Source: Thinopyrum elongatum
Taxonomy: Eukaryota; Streptophyta; Magnoliopsida; Poales; Poaceae
Assembly (NCBI GenBank): GCA_011799875.1
Contig: CM022303.1
Span: 302,854,566 to 302,918,565 of the forward strand
DNA length: 64,000 nucleotides
Direction: 5' to 3'
Shown: positions 42,038 to 53,280 of the stretch, in pieces
How the letters are laid out: every line of letters begins with the position of its first letter
Position numbering within the stretch: position 1 is the first letter of the stretch
The notes under the pieces: model-generated
Seen by the model: the letters and a program-made list of their open reading frames with translations, nothing else
Database searches by the model: none
Told to the model about the DNA's origin: nothing
Made by a program: the position numbers and the translations under genes

Positions 42038-43868
42038 CTACACTTCTTTATAAAGATGTGTGTCATCCCAAAAGTAATGTCTTAAATCATAGAAGAAATT
42101 TTTCTTTTGATGACATGTAAAACTAGGTGGTATATATTTAGCAACAATGTAATTAGCATAGTCAGCATGCCAAGGAGTATTTTGAGAAACATTTATTGCA
42201 GCTAATTGCTCATCAGGAGAGCTATCATCAATAGGTAGTGGGTCATCAAGAATATTCTCTAACCTAGACAAGTTATCAGCTATGGGGTTCTCAGCTCCTT
42301 TTCTATCAGTAATATGTAAATCAAATTCTTGTAGCAAAAGAACCCACCTAATGAGTCTAGGTTTAGCATCTTTCTTTTCCATAAGATATTTTCTAGCAGC
42401 ATGATCAGTGTGAACAATTACTTTGGAATCAACAATATAAGATCTGAATTTGTCACAAGCGAACACAACTGCTAAGAATTCTTTTTCAGTAGTAGCATAA
42501 TTTCTTTGGGCCCTGTCTAAAGTTTTGCTAGCATAATGAATAACATTTAATTTCTTATCAACTCTTTGTCCTAGAACAGCACCAACAGCATAATCACTAG
42601 CATCACACGTAATTTCAAAAGGCAAATTCCAATCAGGTGGTTGAACAATAGGTGCAGAAGTTAAGGCTTTCTTAAGTGTTTCAAAGGCTTCTACACAATC
42701 ATCATCAAACACAAATGGAACATCCTTTTGTAAAAGATCTGTAAGAGGCCTAGAAATTTTAGGGAAGTCTTTAATAAATCTCCTATAGAAACCAGCATGA
42801 CCAAGGAAACTATGAATACATTTAATATCTTTAGGACATGGCATTTTCTCAATTGCATCCACTTTAGCTTTATCCACTTCAATACCTCCTTCAGAAATTT
42901 TATGCCCCAAGACAATACCTTGATTAACCATAAAGTGACACTTATCCCAATTCAAAACAAGATTAGTTTGCTCACATCTCTACAAAATTCGATCAAGGTT
43001 GCTTAAGCAATCATCAAAACAAGTTCCATAAACAGAAAATCATCCATGAAAACCTCAACAATCTTTTCACAAAAATCAAAGAATATAGTAGTCATACATC
43101 TTTGAAAGGTAGCAGGTGCATTTTGCATAAACCAAAAGGCATACGTCTATAAGCATAAGTTCCAAAAGGGCAAGTAAAGGTGGTTTTCTCTTGATCAGGT
43201 TGTGAAACAGGTATTTGAGAAAAACCAGAATATCCATCAAGAAAGCAAAAGTGTGTGTGCTTAGATAATCTTTCCAACATTTGATTAATAAAAGGCAGAG
43301 GGTAATGATATTTTCTAGTTGCTTTATTTAATTTTCTAAAATCAATTACCATTCTATAACTAGTAACATTTTTTTGTGGAATAAGTTCATTTTTATCATA
43401 AGGAACAACAGTAATACCTCCGTTCTTAGGGACACAATGAACATGACTTACCCATCTACTATCTGCTATGGGATAGATTATACCTGCTTCAAGAAGTTTT
43501 AATATTTCAGTTCTTACCACTTCTTTCATCTTAGGATTCAAATGTCGTTGATGATCAACAACGGGTTTAGCATTAGGTTCCATATTAATCTTGTGCTGAC
43601 AGAGAGTGGGACTAATGCCCTTAAGATCATCAAGAGTATATCCAATAGCAGCACGGTGCTTCTTCAAAATTTTCAACAATCTTTCTTCTTCATGTTCTGA
43701 AAGGTTAGCACTAATAATTACATGATATATCTTTTTCTCATTGAGATAAGCATATTTCAAAGTGGCAGGCAATTGTTTTAATTCAAACACAGGATCACCT
43801 TTAGGAGGAGGAGGACCTCCTATAGTTTCAATAGGCAAATTTGTGTTTGAGCAGAGGTCGTTGTTCAA
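42038..43868 (-). pseudogene. Reverse transcriptase and RNase H of E1
   Basis: RT: 'EILKLLEAGIIYPIADSRWV', 'YRMVIDFRKLNKATRK', 'FCFLDGYSGFSQI' (first Asp) and 'RRMPFGLC'. A small insertion near 43120 and a one-base loss just after the catalytic 'FMDD' (near 43035) break the frame. It resumes at 42955 with '[17 protein letters not shown]'. RNase H has '[17 protein letters not shown]', '[14 protein letters not shown]' and '[13 protein letters not shown]'. Stop at 42038. All catalytic residues can be read; the lesions are frameshifts. Confidence 0.85.
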
Positions 43869-44614
43869 AGAAATTTTTTATCTATTTCATTTCTTTCATG
43901 CATATGCATGTTATTTTCATGGTCTAGCAAATATTGTTCTAGTGGATCAGTAGGAGGCACAGCAATAGAAGCAAGACCAATTACTTCATCCTTACTAGGT
44001 AATTCTTTCTTATGAGGTTGTCTACTAAACTTGGAGAAATTAAACTCATGTTCATCACCAAAGCTAACACCGACAGTTTGTTTCTCACAGTCTATTTTAG
44101 CATTAACAGTGTTCAAGAAAGGTCTACCAAAGATAATGGGGCAAAAGTCATCTTGTGGGGAACCAAGAACTAGAAAATTAGTAGGGTATTTTATTTTCCC
44201 ACACAAGACTTCAACATCTCTAACAATCCCAAGTGGTGTGATAGTGTCTCTATTAGCAAGTTTAATAGTAACATCTATGTCTTCTATTTCAGCGGGCGCT
44301 ATGCCATCCATAATTTCTTGGTATAAGGTAAATGGAATAGCACTCACACTAGAACCTAAGTCACATAAACCATGATAACAATGATCTCCTATTTTAACTG
44401 AGATAACAGGCATGCCAACAACAAGTCTATGTTTATCTTTTTCATCGGGTTTAGCAATTCTAGCAGCTTCATCACAGAAGTAAATAACATGCCCATCAAT
44501 ATTTTCCACTAGGAGATCTTTAACCATATCAACACTAGGTTCTACTTTTAATTTGCTCAAAAGGTTTAGGTGCATTAATATTACTTTTGCGAACCAAAGT
44601 TGAAACCTTAGCAT
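43865..44614 (-). pseudogene. Protease region of E1
   Basis: 249-codon frame. 'YHGLCDLGSSVSAIPFTLYQ' carries the active-site Asp in the D-L-G-S form typical of Athila-type elements. 'CPIIFGRPFLNTVNAKIDCE' is the C-terminal strand with the I-x-GRPFL motif. It overlaps the RT frame by 4 bases at 43865-43868. Upstream, 44615-44932 is a broken hydrophobic/Lys-rich linker. Confidence 0.85.
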
Positions 44615-44932
44615 GTTTCTTTATCCTAACAGGGAAAGGTGGTTTTGCAATATAAGCAGTAGGCACAACTGGATCAACATTGTAAATAATAGTTTCATCT
44701 TTAACTATGACCGGTTCTTTAATTTCTTCTTTAATAGGGGTACTATATTTAAACCATTCTCCTTAGGGACATCAACATGAGTAGGAAAAGATTCAAAAAA
44801 AGAGGCTACTATCTCAGAGTCAAGTCCATATTTAGTGCTAAACTTGTGAAAAGCATTGGTATTCATAAAAGATTTAACACAATCAACCTTAATCTTAATA
44901 CCTGACTCTTTACCTTCGTCGAGTTCCCAATC

Positions 44933-45492
44933 TTAAGAGCTGTGTTTAATTCTTTCTAAAAGATCCCACTTGAATTCAATAGTCTTCTTCATAGAAGAAC
45001 CAATACAAGAAGTATCGAGCATGGATTGATCATCACGAGAAAGCCGAGCATAAAAGTTCTGAATAATAATTTCTCTCAAGAGCTCATGATTGGGGCATGA
45101 ATATAACATTGACTTAAGCCTCCCCCAAGCTAGAGCGATACTTTCTCCTTCACGAGGACAAAAATTATATATATAATTCCGATCACCATGATCTAGATGC
45201 ATAGGATAATTTTTTTGGTGAAATTCCAATTTCAATCGATTCCAGTTCCAAGATCCAATATCATCGCATAGCCTATACCATGTCAATGCTTTTTCCTTCA
45301 ATGATAAAGAGAAAACCTTATTCTTAGCTTCATCTCCGGGAAAACCTGCAAAAATAAATAATCCACAACTTTCATCCACATAAATCAAGTGCATATCAGG
45401 ATGTTCGGTTCCATCTCCTGCATAAGGATTAGCTAGCAGTTGTTCTATCATATCCGAAGGAATTTCATAACCAATACTTTTCAGTAGGTGCA
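44933..45492 (-). pseudogene. Gag fragment of E1
   Basis: Retrotransposon gag domain with 'FPGDEAKNKVFSLSLKEKAL', 'WYRLCDDIGSWNWNRLKLEF' and 'YIYNFCPREGESIALAWGRL'. It is truncated at its N-terminal side by the F LTR at 45493 and ends with TAA/TAG-type stops near 44935. Confidence 0.85.
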
Positions 45493-47040
45493 TGATACGT
45501 CTCCAATGTATCTATAATTTTTTATTGTTCCATGCTATTATATTATCTGTTTTGGATGTTTTATATGCATTAATATGCTATTTTATATTATTTTTGGGAC
45601 TAACATATTAACCTAGAGCCCAGTGCCAATTTCTGTTTTTTCCTTGTTTTTGAGTTTTACAGAAAAGGAATATCAAACACAGTCCAAACGGAATAAAACT
45701 TTATGATGATTTTTCTTGGACCAGAAGACATCCACGAAGCTTGGAGAGGGGGTCAGAAGATGGCCAAGGAGGCCACAAGCCTGCTAGGCGCGCCCCAGGG
45801 GGGGCGCGCCCTGAGGGCTTGTGGGCCCCTCGGGAGTCCTCCAACCCTAATTATTGCGCTATAAATTCCCAAATATTCCCAAACCACCAGAAGCGTCCTC
45901 CAAAATATTTTTTCGCCGCCGCAAGCCTTTGATACTGTGAGATCCCATCTTGGGGCCTTTTCCGGCGATCTACCAGAGGGGGATTCAATCACGGAGGGCC
46001 TCTACATCAACCTTGCTGACCTACCGATGTTGCCTATGTAGTTTACCACAGACCTACGGGTCCATAGCTAGTAGCAAGATGGATTTTTCTCTCTCTCTTT
46101 GATCTTCAATACAATGTTCTCCTCGATGTTCTTGGAGATCTATTCGATGTAATACTTTTTTGCGGTGTGTTTGTTGAGATCCAATGAATTGTGGATTTAT
46201 GATCAAATTATCTATGAATATTATTTGAATCTTCTCTGAACTCTTTTATGCATGAATAAGATATCTTTGTATTTCTCTTTGAACTATCGGTTTGGTTTGG
46301 CCAACTAGATTGGTTTTTCTTACAATGGGAGAGGTGCTTAGTTTTGGGTTCAATCTTGCGGTGTCCTCACCCAGTGACAGAAGGGGTAGCGAGGCACATA
46401 TTGTATTGTTGCCATCGAGGATTAAAAGATGGTAGTCTTACCTAAAGCGTTGCTTTATTCTTATGAACTTAATACTCTAGATGCAGGCAGGAGTCGGTCG
46501 AGGTGTGGAGTAATAGTAGTAGATGCAGAATTGTTTCGGTCTACTTTTCACGGACGTGATGCCTATATTCATGATCATTGGCTTAGATATCGTCATAACT
46601 TTGCGCTTTTCTATCAATTGCTCAACAATAATTTGTTCACCCACCGTATGCTATCTTAAAGAGAGAAGCCTCTAGTGAAACCTATGGCCCCCGGGTCTAT
46701 TTTCCATCATATATTTTCGAATCTATAAACCAAAACCCCCAAAATACCTTGCTGCAATTTATTAGTTTTTACTTTGTTTTACATTTTAGTAATCTTTTAT
46801 ACCTGTCTCTATTAGATCTCACTCTTGTTCGAGACCGTGAAGGGATTAACAACCCCTTTTTCGTGTTGAATGCAAGTGTTTGTTAGTTTGTGCTGGTGCA
46901 TAGATTGGAGACTTGTTTGTGCCTCCAACTGGATTGATACCTTGGTTCTTAACTGAGGGACATAGTTATCTCTACTTTGCTGCATCACCCTTTCCTCTTC
47001 AAGGGAAAAATCAACGCAAGCTCAAGAAGGAGAAGGAAGA
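45493..47040 (+). repeat. 5' LTR of element F
   Basis: Starts TGATACGTCTCCAATGTATC; the right border is set by the PBS and is uncertain by about 20 bp. Contains the GC-rich hairpin 'aggcgcgcc...ggcgcgccct' (45785-45812), a TATA box 'gctataaattc' at 45858-45868, and the words 'gtctacttttcacggacgtg' and 'ctgtctctattagatctcac'. Matches 50926-52430. Confidence 0.85.
45858..45868 (+). promoter_or_regulatory. TATA box of element F LTR
   Basis: 'gcgctataaattcccaaata' in the 5' LTR, conserved in the 3' LTR at 51289-51299. Confidence 0.55.
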
Positions 47041-47045
47041 ATTCC

Positions 47046-47063
47046 TGGTGCCGTTGTCGGGGA
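47046..47063 (+). other. Primer binding site of element F (altered)
   Basis: 'tggtgccgttgtcgggga' differs by two C-to-T changes from the usual Athila-type PBS (tRNA-Asp type, TGGCGCCGTTGCCGGGGA). Confidence 0.65.
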
Positions 47064-47272
47064 TGTTCTACATCAAGCCTACCAAGTACCCATCATAAAC
47101 TCTCATCTCTTGCATTACATTATTTGCCATTTGCCTCTCATTTTCCTCTCCCCCACTACTAAAACGTTTTCAGAAAAATACAAAAATATTTGCATTTTTA
47201 TTCGCCCTTCTTTCGTTCGTCTTTTTCGTTTGTTTTTTGTTTGCTCGTTTGCTAGCTTGGTCTCTTGCCACC

Positions 47273-48243
47273 ATGTCAGAATCTAGGGAGTTTATCGTTG
47301 AAAAGGATAGCAATAATCTTGAGAGAAGTTTTAATGATTTTGCCAATAATGATCCTCAAGAAGAAGAACCCACTATTATCCATACTAAAAAGCTCTGTGT
47401 GGGTAGCGGTAATATTACTGGAAAAGGGGTGATTCAAGATTTGTTTCCTTGTGCCGGTACTTTACCTATGCTAGGGGGGTCAATTACGAATAAAAAGATT
47501 AGCCTTGCGAATGAAATATCTTTGCTTATAGTTGAATTTGAAAGACAATTTGTTCACATGCATCCATGCATACAGAGGCTTTTACTAGAATTTTCAAATA
47601 TTCATGATCCTTCCGTTAAACGTGTCACCGCTATATTTTTAGCTCACGAGTTTAGATTCATCATGAAAGAAGATGGTGAAATATTTGCTCATTATAATAT
47701 TAATGGTGGTTGAGCTCCTATAGAAGAGATCCTTTTTAATCAAGAAGAAACTAGGAGATTACAATCTCCGGATTATGCTGCTTACAATGAAAACCTAAGA
47801 AAGAAAGTCCCTACAGATGTTTTGATTGATAAATTTCTGAGCTCAATGATAATTTTGCTATAGAAAATAATGGATTAGGGTTTGTGCTTAGGGATAGACT
47901 TAGGGCGTTTAATCAAAGGAATGTTTACAATGAAGAAATAATTACCAAATACAAAGGGCCGAAGGAGGAACCTATTCCTCCCAAACATGATCTTATAGAT
48001 CCATACCCAATCAAATTTTGCCCCTTTGATTATTTTTGTTTGCCACAAAGAAAGATTGCTTCCGAGAGGAGGGAATATGAGATGAGCATGATGATCTCCC
48101 TCACTTATATTACAATACATAGATCTATGTTTTATGCCTACCTAGGGGCGTTAAACAATAGCGCTTGTTGGGAGGCAACCCAATTTAATTTTATGTTTTT
48201 TGATTTTGTTCTGTTTTTCAATAAATACACATTATTACCTATG
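47273..48243 (+). pseudogene. Conserved ORF of unknown role in element F
   Basis: ATG at 47273 in a near-ideal context (gccaccATG). The first frame ends at TGA 47711 after 146 codons, with 'RQFVHMHPCIQRLLLEFSNI' and 'VKRVTAIFLAHEFRFIMKED'. It stays open in frame beyond that stop to about 47860 ('QEETRRLQSPDYAAYNENLR'). A frameshift leads to the frame 47884-48243 ('FNQRNVYNEEIITKYKGPKE', 'FCPFDYFCLPQRKIASERRE'). It is not a recognised gag, enzyme or envelope. I know such ORFs from non-autonomous Triticeae Gypsy elements; their role is unclear. Confidence 0.6.
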
Positions 48244-48246
48244 TAG

Positions 48247-50925
48247 TAATTGTGTTTTGGTGTTTTAATTAGTGTTTGAGCCAAGTAAGACCTTTGGGAT
48301 GGTCTACGGTGATAGTTGATTTGATCTTGCTGAAAAGCAGAAACTTTTGCGCTCATTGCCAGAAATTTAAAAAATCACAGAAATGTGTTTTTGATCTGAA
48401 TTTTTTACACAATATTGATATAAAAATTGCCTAAATTTTACTAATTTTCAGAATTTTTTGAGTTCCAAAAGTATACGAAATTTCCAGATTATTACAGACT
48501 GTTTTGTTTTTGACAGATTCTGTTTTCTATGAGTTGTTTGCTTATTTTGATGAATCTATGTGTAGTATCGGGGGGGTATGAACCATGGAGAAGTTGGAAT
48601 ACATTATATATTACACAAATATGAATTAAGAATGAGTTCACAACACTACCTAAAGTGGTGATTTATTTTATTATACTAACGGATCTTATGAGTTTTCTGT
48701 TGAGTTTTGTGTTGTGAAGTTTTCAAGTTTTGGGTAAAGATTTGATGGACAACGGAATAAGGAGTGGAAAGAGCCTAAGCTTGGTGATACCCAAGGCACC
48801 CCAAGGTAATATTCAAGGACAACCAAGCATCTAAGCTTGGGGATGCCCTGGATGGCATCCCCTCTTTTGTCTTCAACCCATCGGTAAATTTACTTGAGGT
48901 TATATTTTTATTCACCACATGATATGTATTTTGCTTGGAGTGTCTTGTATGATATGAGTCTTTGCTTTTTAGTTTGCCACAATCATCCTTGCTGTACACA
49001 CCTTTTGAGAGGGACACGCATTAATCGTGAATTTATTAGAATACTCTATGTGCTTCACTTATATCTTTTGAGCTAGGCAATTTGCTCTAGTGCTTCACTT
49101 ATATCTTTTTAGAGCACGGCGGTGGCTTTATTTTATTGAAATTGTTTAACTCTCATTCTTCACTTATATTATTTTGAGAGTCTTTAAACAGCATGGTAAT
49201 ATGCTTAGGTTATGAATTTAAACCTAATATGATGGGCATCCAAGAGGGATATAATAAAAACTTTCATATAAAGAGCATTGAATAAGATGAGAAGTTTGAT
49301 TCCTTGCATTTGTTTTGAGATATAAAGATGGTGATATTAGAGTCATGCTAGTGAGAAATTGTGGATTGGTAGAAATACTTGTGTTAAAGTATGTGATTCC
49401 CGTAGCATGCACGTATGGTGAACCGTTATGTGATGAAGTCGGAGCATGATTTATTTTTTGATTGTCTTCCTTATGAGTGGCAGTCGGGGACGAGCGGTCT
49501 TTTCCTACCAATCTATCCCCCTAGGAGCATGCATGTAGTACTTTGTTTCAATAGCTAATAAATTTTTGCAATCAGTATGTGAGTTCTTTATGACTAATGT
49601 TGAGTCCATCGATTATACGCACTCTCACCCTTCCACCATTGCTAGCCTTTCTAGTACCGCGCAACTTTTGCCGGTGAATTAAACCCACCATATACCCTTC
49701 CTCAAAATAGCCACCAAACCTACCTATTATGGCATTTCCATAGCCATTCCGATATATATTGCCATGCAACTTCCACCGTTCCATTTTATTATGACACGCA
49801 CCATCATTGTCATATTGCTTTGCATGATCATGTAGTTGGCATAGTATTTGTGGCAAGGACACCGTTCACATCTTTTATACATGTCACTCTTGATCAGAGC
49901 ACATCCCGGTACACCGCCGGAGGCATTCATATAGAGTCATATCTTGTTCTAGTATCGAGTTGTAATTTTTGAGTTGTAAGTAAATAAAAGTGTGATGATC
50001 ATCATTATTAGAGCATTGTCCCATGTGTGGAAAGGATGATGGAAGCTATGATTCCTTCACAAGTTGGGATGAGTCTCCAGACTTTACAAAAAAATAAAAG
50101 AGGCCAAAGAAGCCCATTAAAAAAATGAGAGAAAAGAGAGAAGGAACAATGTTACTATCCTTTTTCCACACTTGTGCTTCAAAGTAGCACCATGATCTTC
50201 ATAATAGAGAGTCTCCTATTTTGTCACTTTCATATACTAGTGGGAATTTTTCATTATAGAACTTGGCTTGTATATTCCAATGACAGGCTTCCTCAAAATT
50301 GCCCTAGGTCTTCGTGAGAAAGCAAGTTGTATGCACACCCACTTAGTTTCTTTTTGAGCTTTCATACACTTATAGCTCTAGTGCATCCATTGCATGGCAA
50401 TCCCTACTCACTTGCATTGGTATCAATTGATGGGCATCTCCATAGCCCATTAATTTGCCTAGTTGATGTGAGACTTTCTCCTTCTTTTTGTCTTCTCCAC
50501 AACCACCATATTCTATTCCACCTATAGTGCTATATCCATGGCTCACGCTCATGTATTGCGTGAAAGTTGAAAAAGTTTGAGAACACCAAAAGTATGAAAC
50601 AATTACTTGGCTTGTCATCGGGGTTGTGCATGATGAAATATTTTGTGTGATGAAGATGGATCATAGCCAGACTATATGATTTTGTAGGCATAACTTTCTT
50701 TGGCCATGTTATTTTGAGAAGACATGATTGCTTTATTAGTATGCTTGAAGTATTATTGTTTCTATGTCAACATTAAACTTTTGTTTTGAATCTTATGGAT
50801 CTGAATATTCATGCCACAATAAAGAAGATGACATTGATAAATATGTTAGGTAGCATTCCACATCAAAAATTCTGTTTTATCATTTACCTACTCGAGGACG
50901 AGCAGGAATTATGCTTGGGGATGCT
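48247..50925 (+). other. Long non-coding interior of element F
   Basis: No supported ORF over 2.6 kb. Contains 'taagcttggggatgccctgg' near 48833, repeated 'cttcacttatat.tttt' units at 49045-49170, and Pro/His-like low complexity on neither strand. It ends in the polypurine tract 'aattatgcttggggatgc' (50908-50925). Such structured leaders may serve packaging, which is inference. Confidence 0.6.
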
Positions 50926-52430
50926 TGATACGTCTCCAACGTATCTATAATTTTTTATTGTTCCATGCTATTATATTATCTGTTTTGATGTTTTATATGC
51001 ATTAATATGCTATTTTATATTATTTTTCGAACTAACCTATTAACCTAGAGCCCAGTGCCAGTTTCTGTTTTTTCCTTATTTTTGAGTTTTACATAAAAGT
51101 AATATCAAACGGAGTCTAAACGGAATAAAACTTTACGATGATTTTTCTTGGACCAGAAGACATCCACGGAGCTTGGAGAGGGGGTCAGAAGATGGCCGAG
51201 GAGGCCACAAGCCTGCTAGGCGCGCCCTAGGGCGGCGCGCCCTGAGGGCTTGTGGGCCCCTCGGGAGTCCTCCAACCCTAATTCTTGTGCTATAAATTCC
51301 CAAATATTCCCAAACCACCAAAAGCGTCCACCAAAATACTTTTCCGCCACCGCAAGCCTCTGTTCCCATGAGATCCCATCTTGGGGCCTTTTTCGGCGAT
51401 CTGCCGGATGGGGATTTGATCACGGAGGGCCTCTACATCAACCTTGCTGCCCTACCAATGATGCGTGAGTAGTTTACCATAGACCTACGGGTCCATGGCT
51501 AGTACATAGATGGCTTCTTCTCTCTCGTTGATCTTCAATACAATGTTCTCCTCGATGTTTTTGGAGATCCATCCGATGTAATCTTATTTTGCGGTGTGTT
51601 TGTTGAGATCCGATGAATTATGGATTTATGATCAGATTATCTATGAATATTATTTGATTCTTCTTTGAACTCTTTTATGCATGATTAAGATATCTTTGTA
51701 TTTCTATTCGAACTATCGGTTTGGTTTGTCCAACTAGATTGGTTTTTCTTGCAATGGGAGAGGTGCTTAGTATTGGGTTCAATCTTGCGGTGTCCTCACC
51801 CAATGACAGAAGGGGTAGCGAGGCACATATTGTATTGTTTCCATCAAGGATAAAAAGAGGGGTTTATGTCATATTGCTTGAGTTTATCCCTCTATATCAT
51901 GTCATCTTACTTAAATAGTTGCTCTGTTCTTATGAAATTAATACTCTAGATGCAGGCAGGAGTCGGTCGATGTGTGGAGTAATAGTAGTAGATGTAGAAT
52001 CATTTCGGTCTACTTGTCACGGACGTGATGCCTATATTCATGATCATTGCCTTAGATATCATCATAACTTTGCGCTTTTCTATCAATTGCTCAACAGTAA
52101 TTTGTTCACCCACCGTATGCTATCTTCAAGAGAGACACCTCTAGTGAAACTTATGGCCCCCGGGTCTATTTTCCATCATATATTTTCAGATCTATAAACC
52201 AAAAAAACCCAAAAATACCTTGCTGCAATTTATTTAGATTTATTTTAGTTTGCCTTTTTATTTTATCTTTTATACCTATCTCTATTAGATCTCACTCTTG
52301 TTCGAGACAGTGAAGGGTTTGACAACCCCTTTTTCGCGTTGCGTGCAAGTGTTTGTTAGTTTGTGCAGGTGCATAGATTGGAGACTTGCTTGTGCCTCCT
52401 CCTGGATTGATACCTTGGTTCTTAACTGAG
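50926..52430 (+). repeat. 3' LTR of element F, right end lost
   Basis: Starts TGATACGTCTCCAACG and matches the 5' LTR up to 'ggttcttaactgag', equivalent to 46957. The last 70-80 bp are missing, replaced by a 13-bp duplicated filler and gag of element G. Confidence 0.85.
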
Positions 52431-52443
52431 TTCAGCTAGTACT

Positions 52444-53280
52444 GTGTGGCAATACGTGGATGAGTTCAGCTAGTTAGCTCACTATGCCCCAGATGATGTG
52501 GCCAAAGATGCCGCAAAGCAAGAGAAGTTTCTCAAGGGACTCAATGATGAGCTGGGAATGCAGCTGATGGTGGCTACCTTCAACAACTACCAGGAGCTGG
52601 TAGACAAGGCCACCATACTTGAAGGCAAGCAGTAGCAGATTGATAGCCGCAAGCGGAAGTATGGCCAGGGGAAGTACAACTCCGGAGCTTAGCAGAAGCC
52701 CCGCTATGCCCCATACTCGGGAGGACACACCCATCACACCCATGGAGGACATAATCATGGAGGACATAACCATGGAGGGAATGGGAATAATCATCAGAAC
52801 AATAGCAACTTCAAGTCTGGCAATGGAGGCAATGGCAACCAGCACCGTCCCGCTCCGGCTCAGAAGGATCTGAGTCATATCACCTATTTCAAGTGCCAGA
52901 AGACTGGACACTATGCCACCGATTGTCCGGAGGCCAAGCAAGGAAATGGAAACGGCAATGGAAGCTCAGCAAAGAAGCCCAACCCTTTTCCTCGTCCTCA
53001 GGTGAACCACATCGACGTGGAGGACGTCTATGATCAGCCACAGACTGTGGTTGGTATGTTTTTAATAAATTCATGTCCAGTATTGGTACTCTTTGATTCC
53101 GGTGCAACGCATTCATTCATATCAAGGGTAGTTGTGGAAAAGTACGGGTTGCCCACTAGAACCCTTAGAAGCCCTGTTCAGGTCACTTCCCCAGGAGGAG
53201 AGATGATGGCAGGCTTAGGCTGTCATTCGACCCTCATCATCGGAAATCCTAGGGACTGGAATCCTAGGGACTGGACGTGA
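52444..53280 (+). pseudogene. Gag end and protease of element G
   Basis: Gag: 'QYVDEF', 'YAPDDVAKDAAKQEKFLKGL', 'ELGMQLMVATFNNYQELVDK', then a His/Gly/Asn-rich stretch with three 'GGHNHGG'-like units. TAG codons at 52471, 52633 and 52690. The zinc knuckle reads 'YFKCQKTGHYATDC', with Tyr in place of the first Cys, so it is one ligand short. Protease has 'VLVLFDSGATHSFISRVVVE' with the normal D-S-G-A active site. A 15-bp tandem duplication (53245-53274) follows. The frame ends at 53280, while pol runs in another frame from 53271. Confidence 0.85.

Larger units (their letters stand above)
36517..45492 (-). mobile_element. Element E1: Athila-type Gypsy, 5' end lost
   Basis: On the minus strand: gag (45492-44933), protease, RT, RNase H, integrase (to 40848), an LTR-like piece, a small acidic ORF, a 3' untranslated part and the 3' LTR (38522-36517). 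The Athila assignment rests on the D-L-G-S-S protease and on the pol type. Gag is cut by the 5' LTR of element F. The missing 5' part is not found on F's other side. Confidence 0.85.
45493..52430 (+). mobile_element. Element F: non-autonomous Athila-related Gypsy with two LTRs
   Basis: 5' LTR from 45493, PBS at 47046, a conserved but non-pol ORF (47273-48243), a long non-coding part, a polypurine tract and a 3' LTR (50926-52430, right end lost). No protease, RT or integrase. Gypsy elements of this kind depend on related autonomous elements. The LTRs differ by many substitutions and small indels, so the copy is not recent. Confidence 0.85.

Noticed and set aside
45780..45830. GC-rich hairpins 'ggcgcgcc' followed by T-rich DNA as intrinsic terminators (also at 51220, 62040, 38190).
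   Set aside because: This is plant nuclear DNA, and these palindromes are standard parts of this LTR group.
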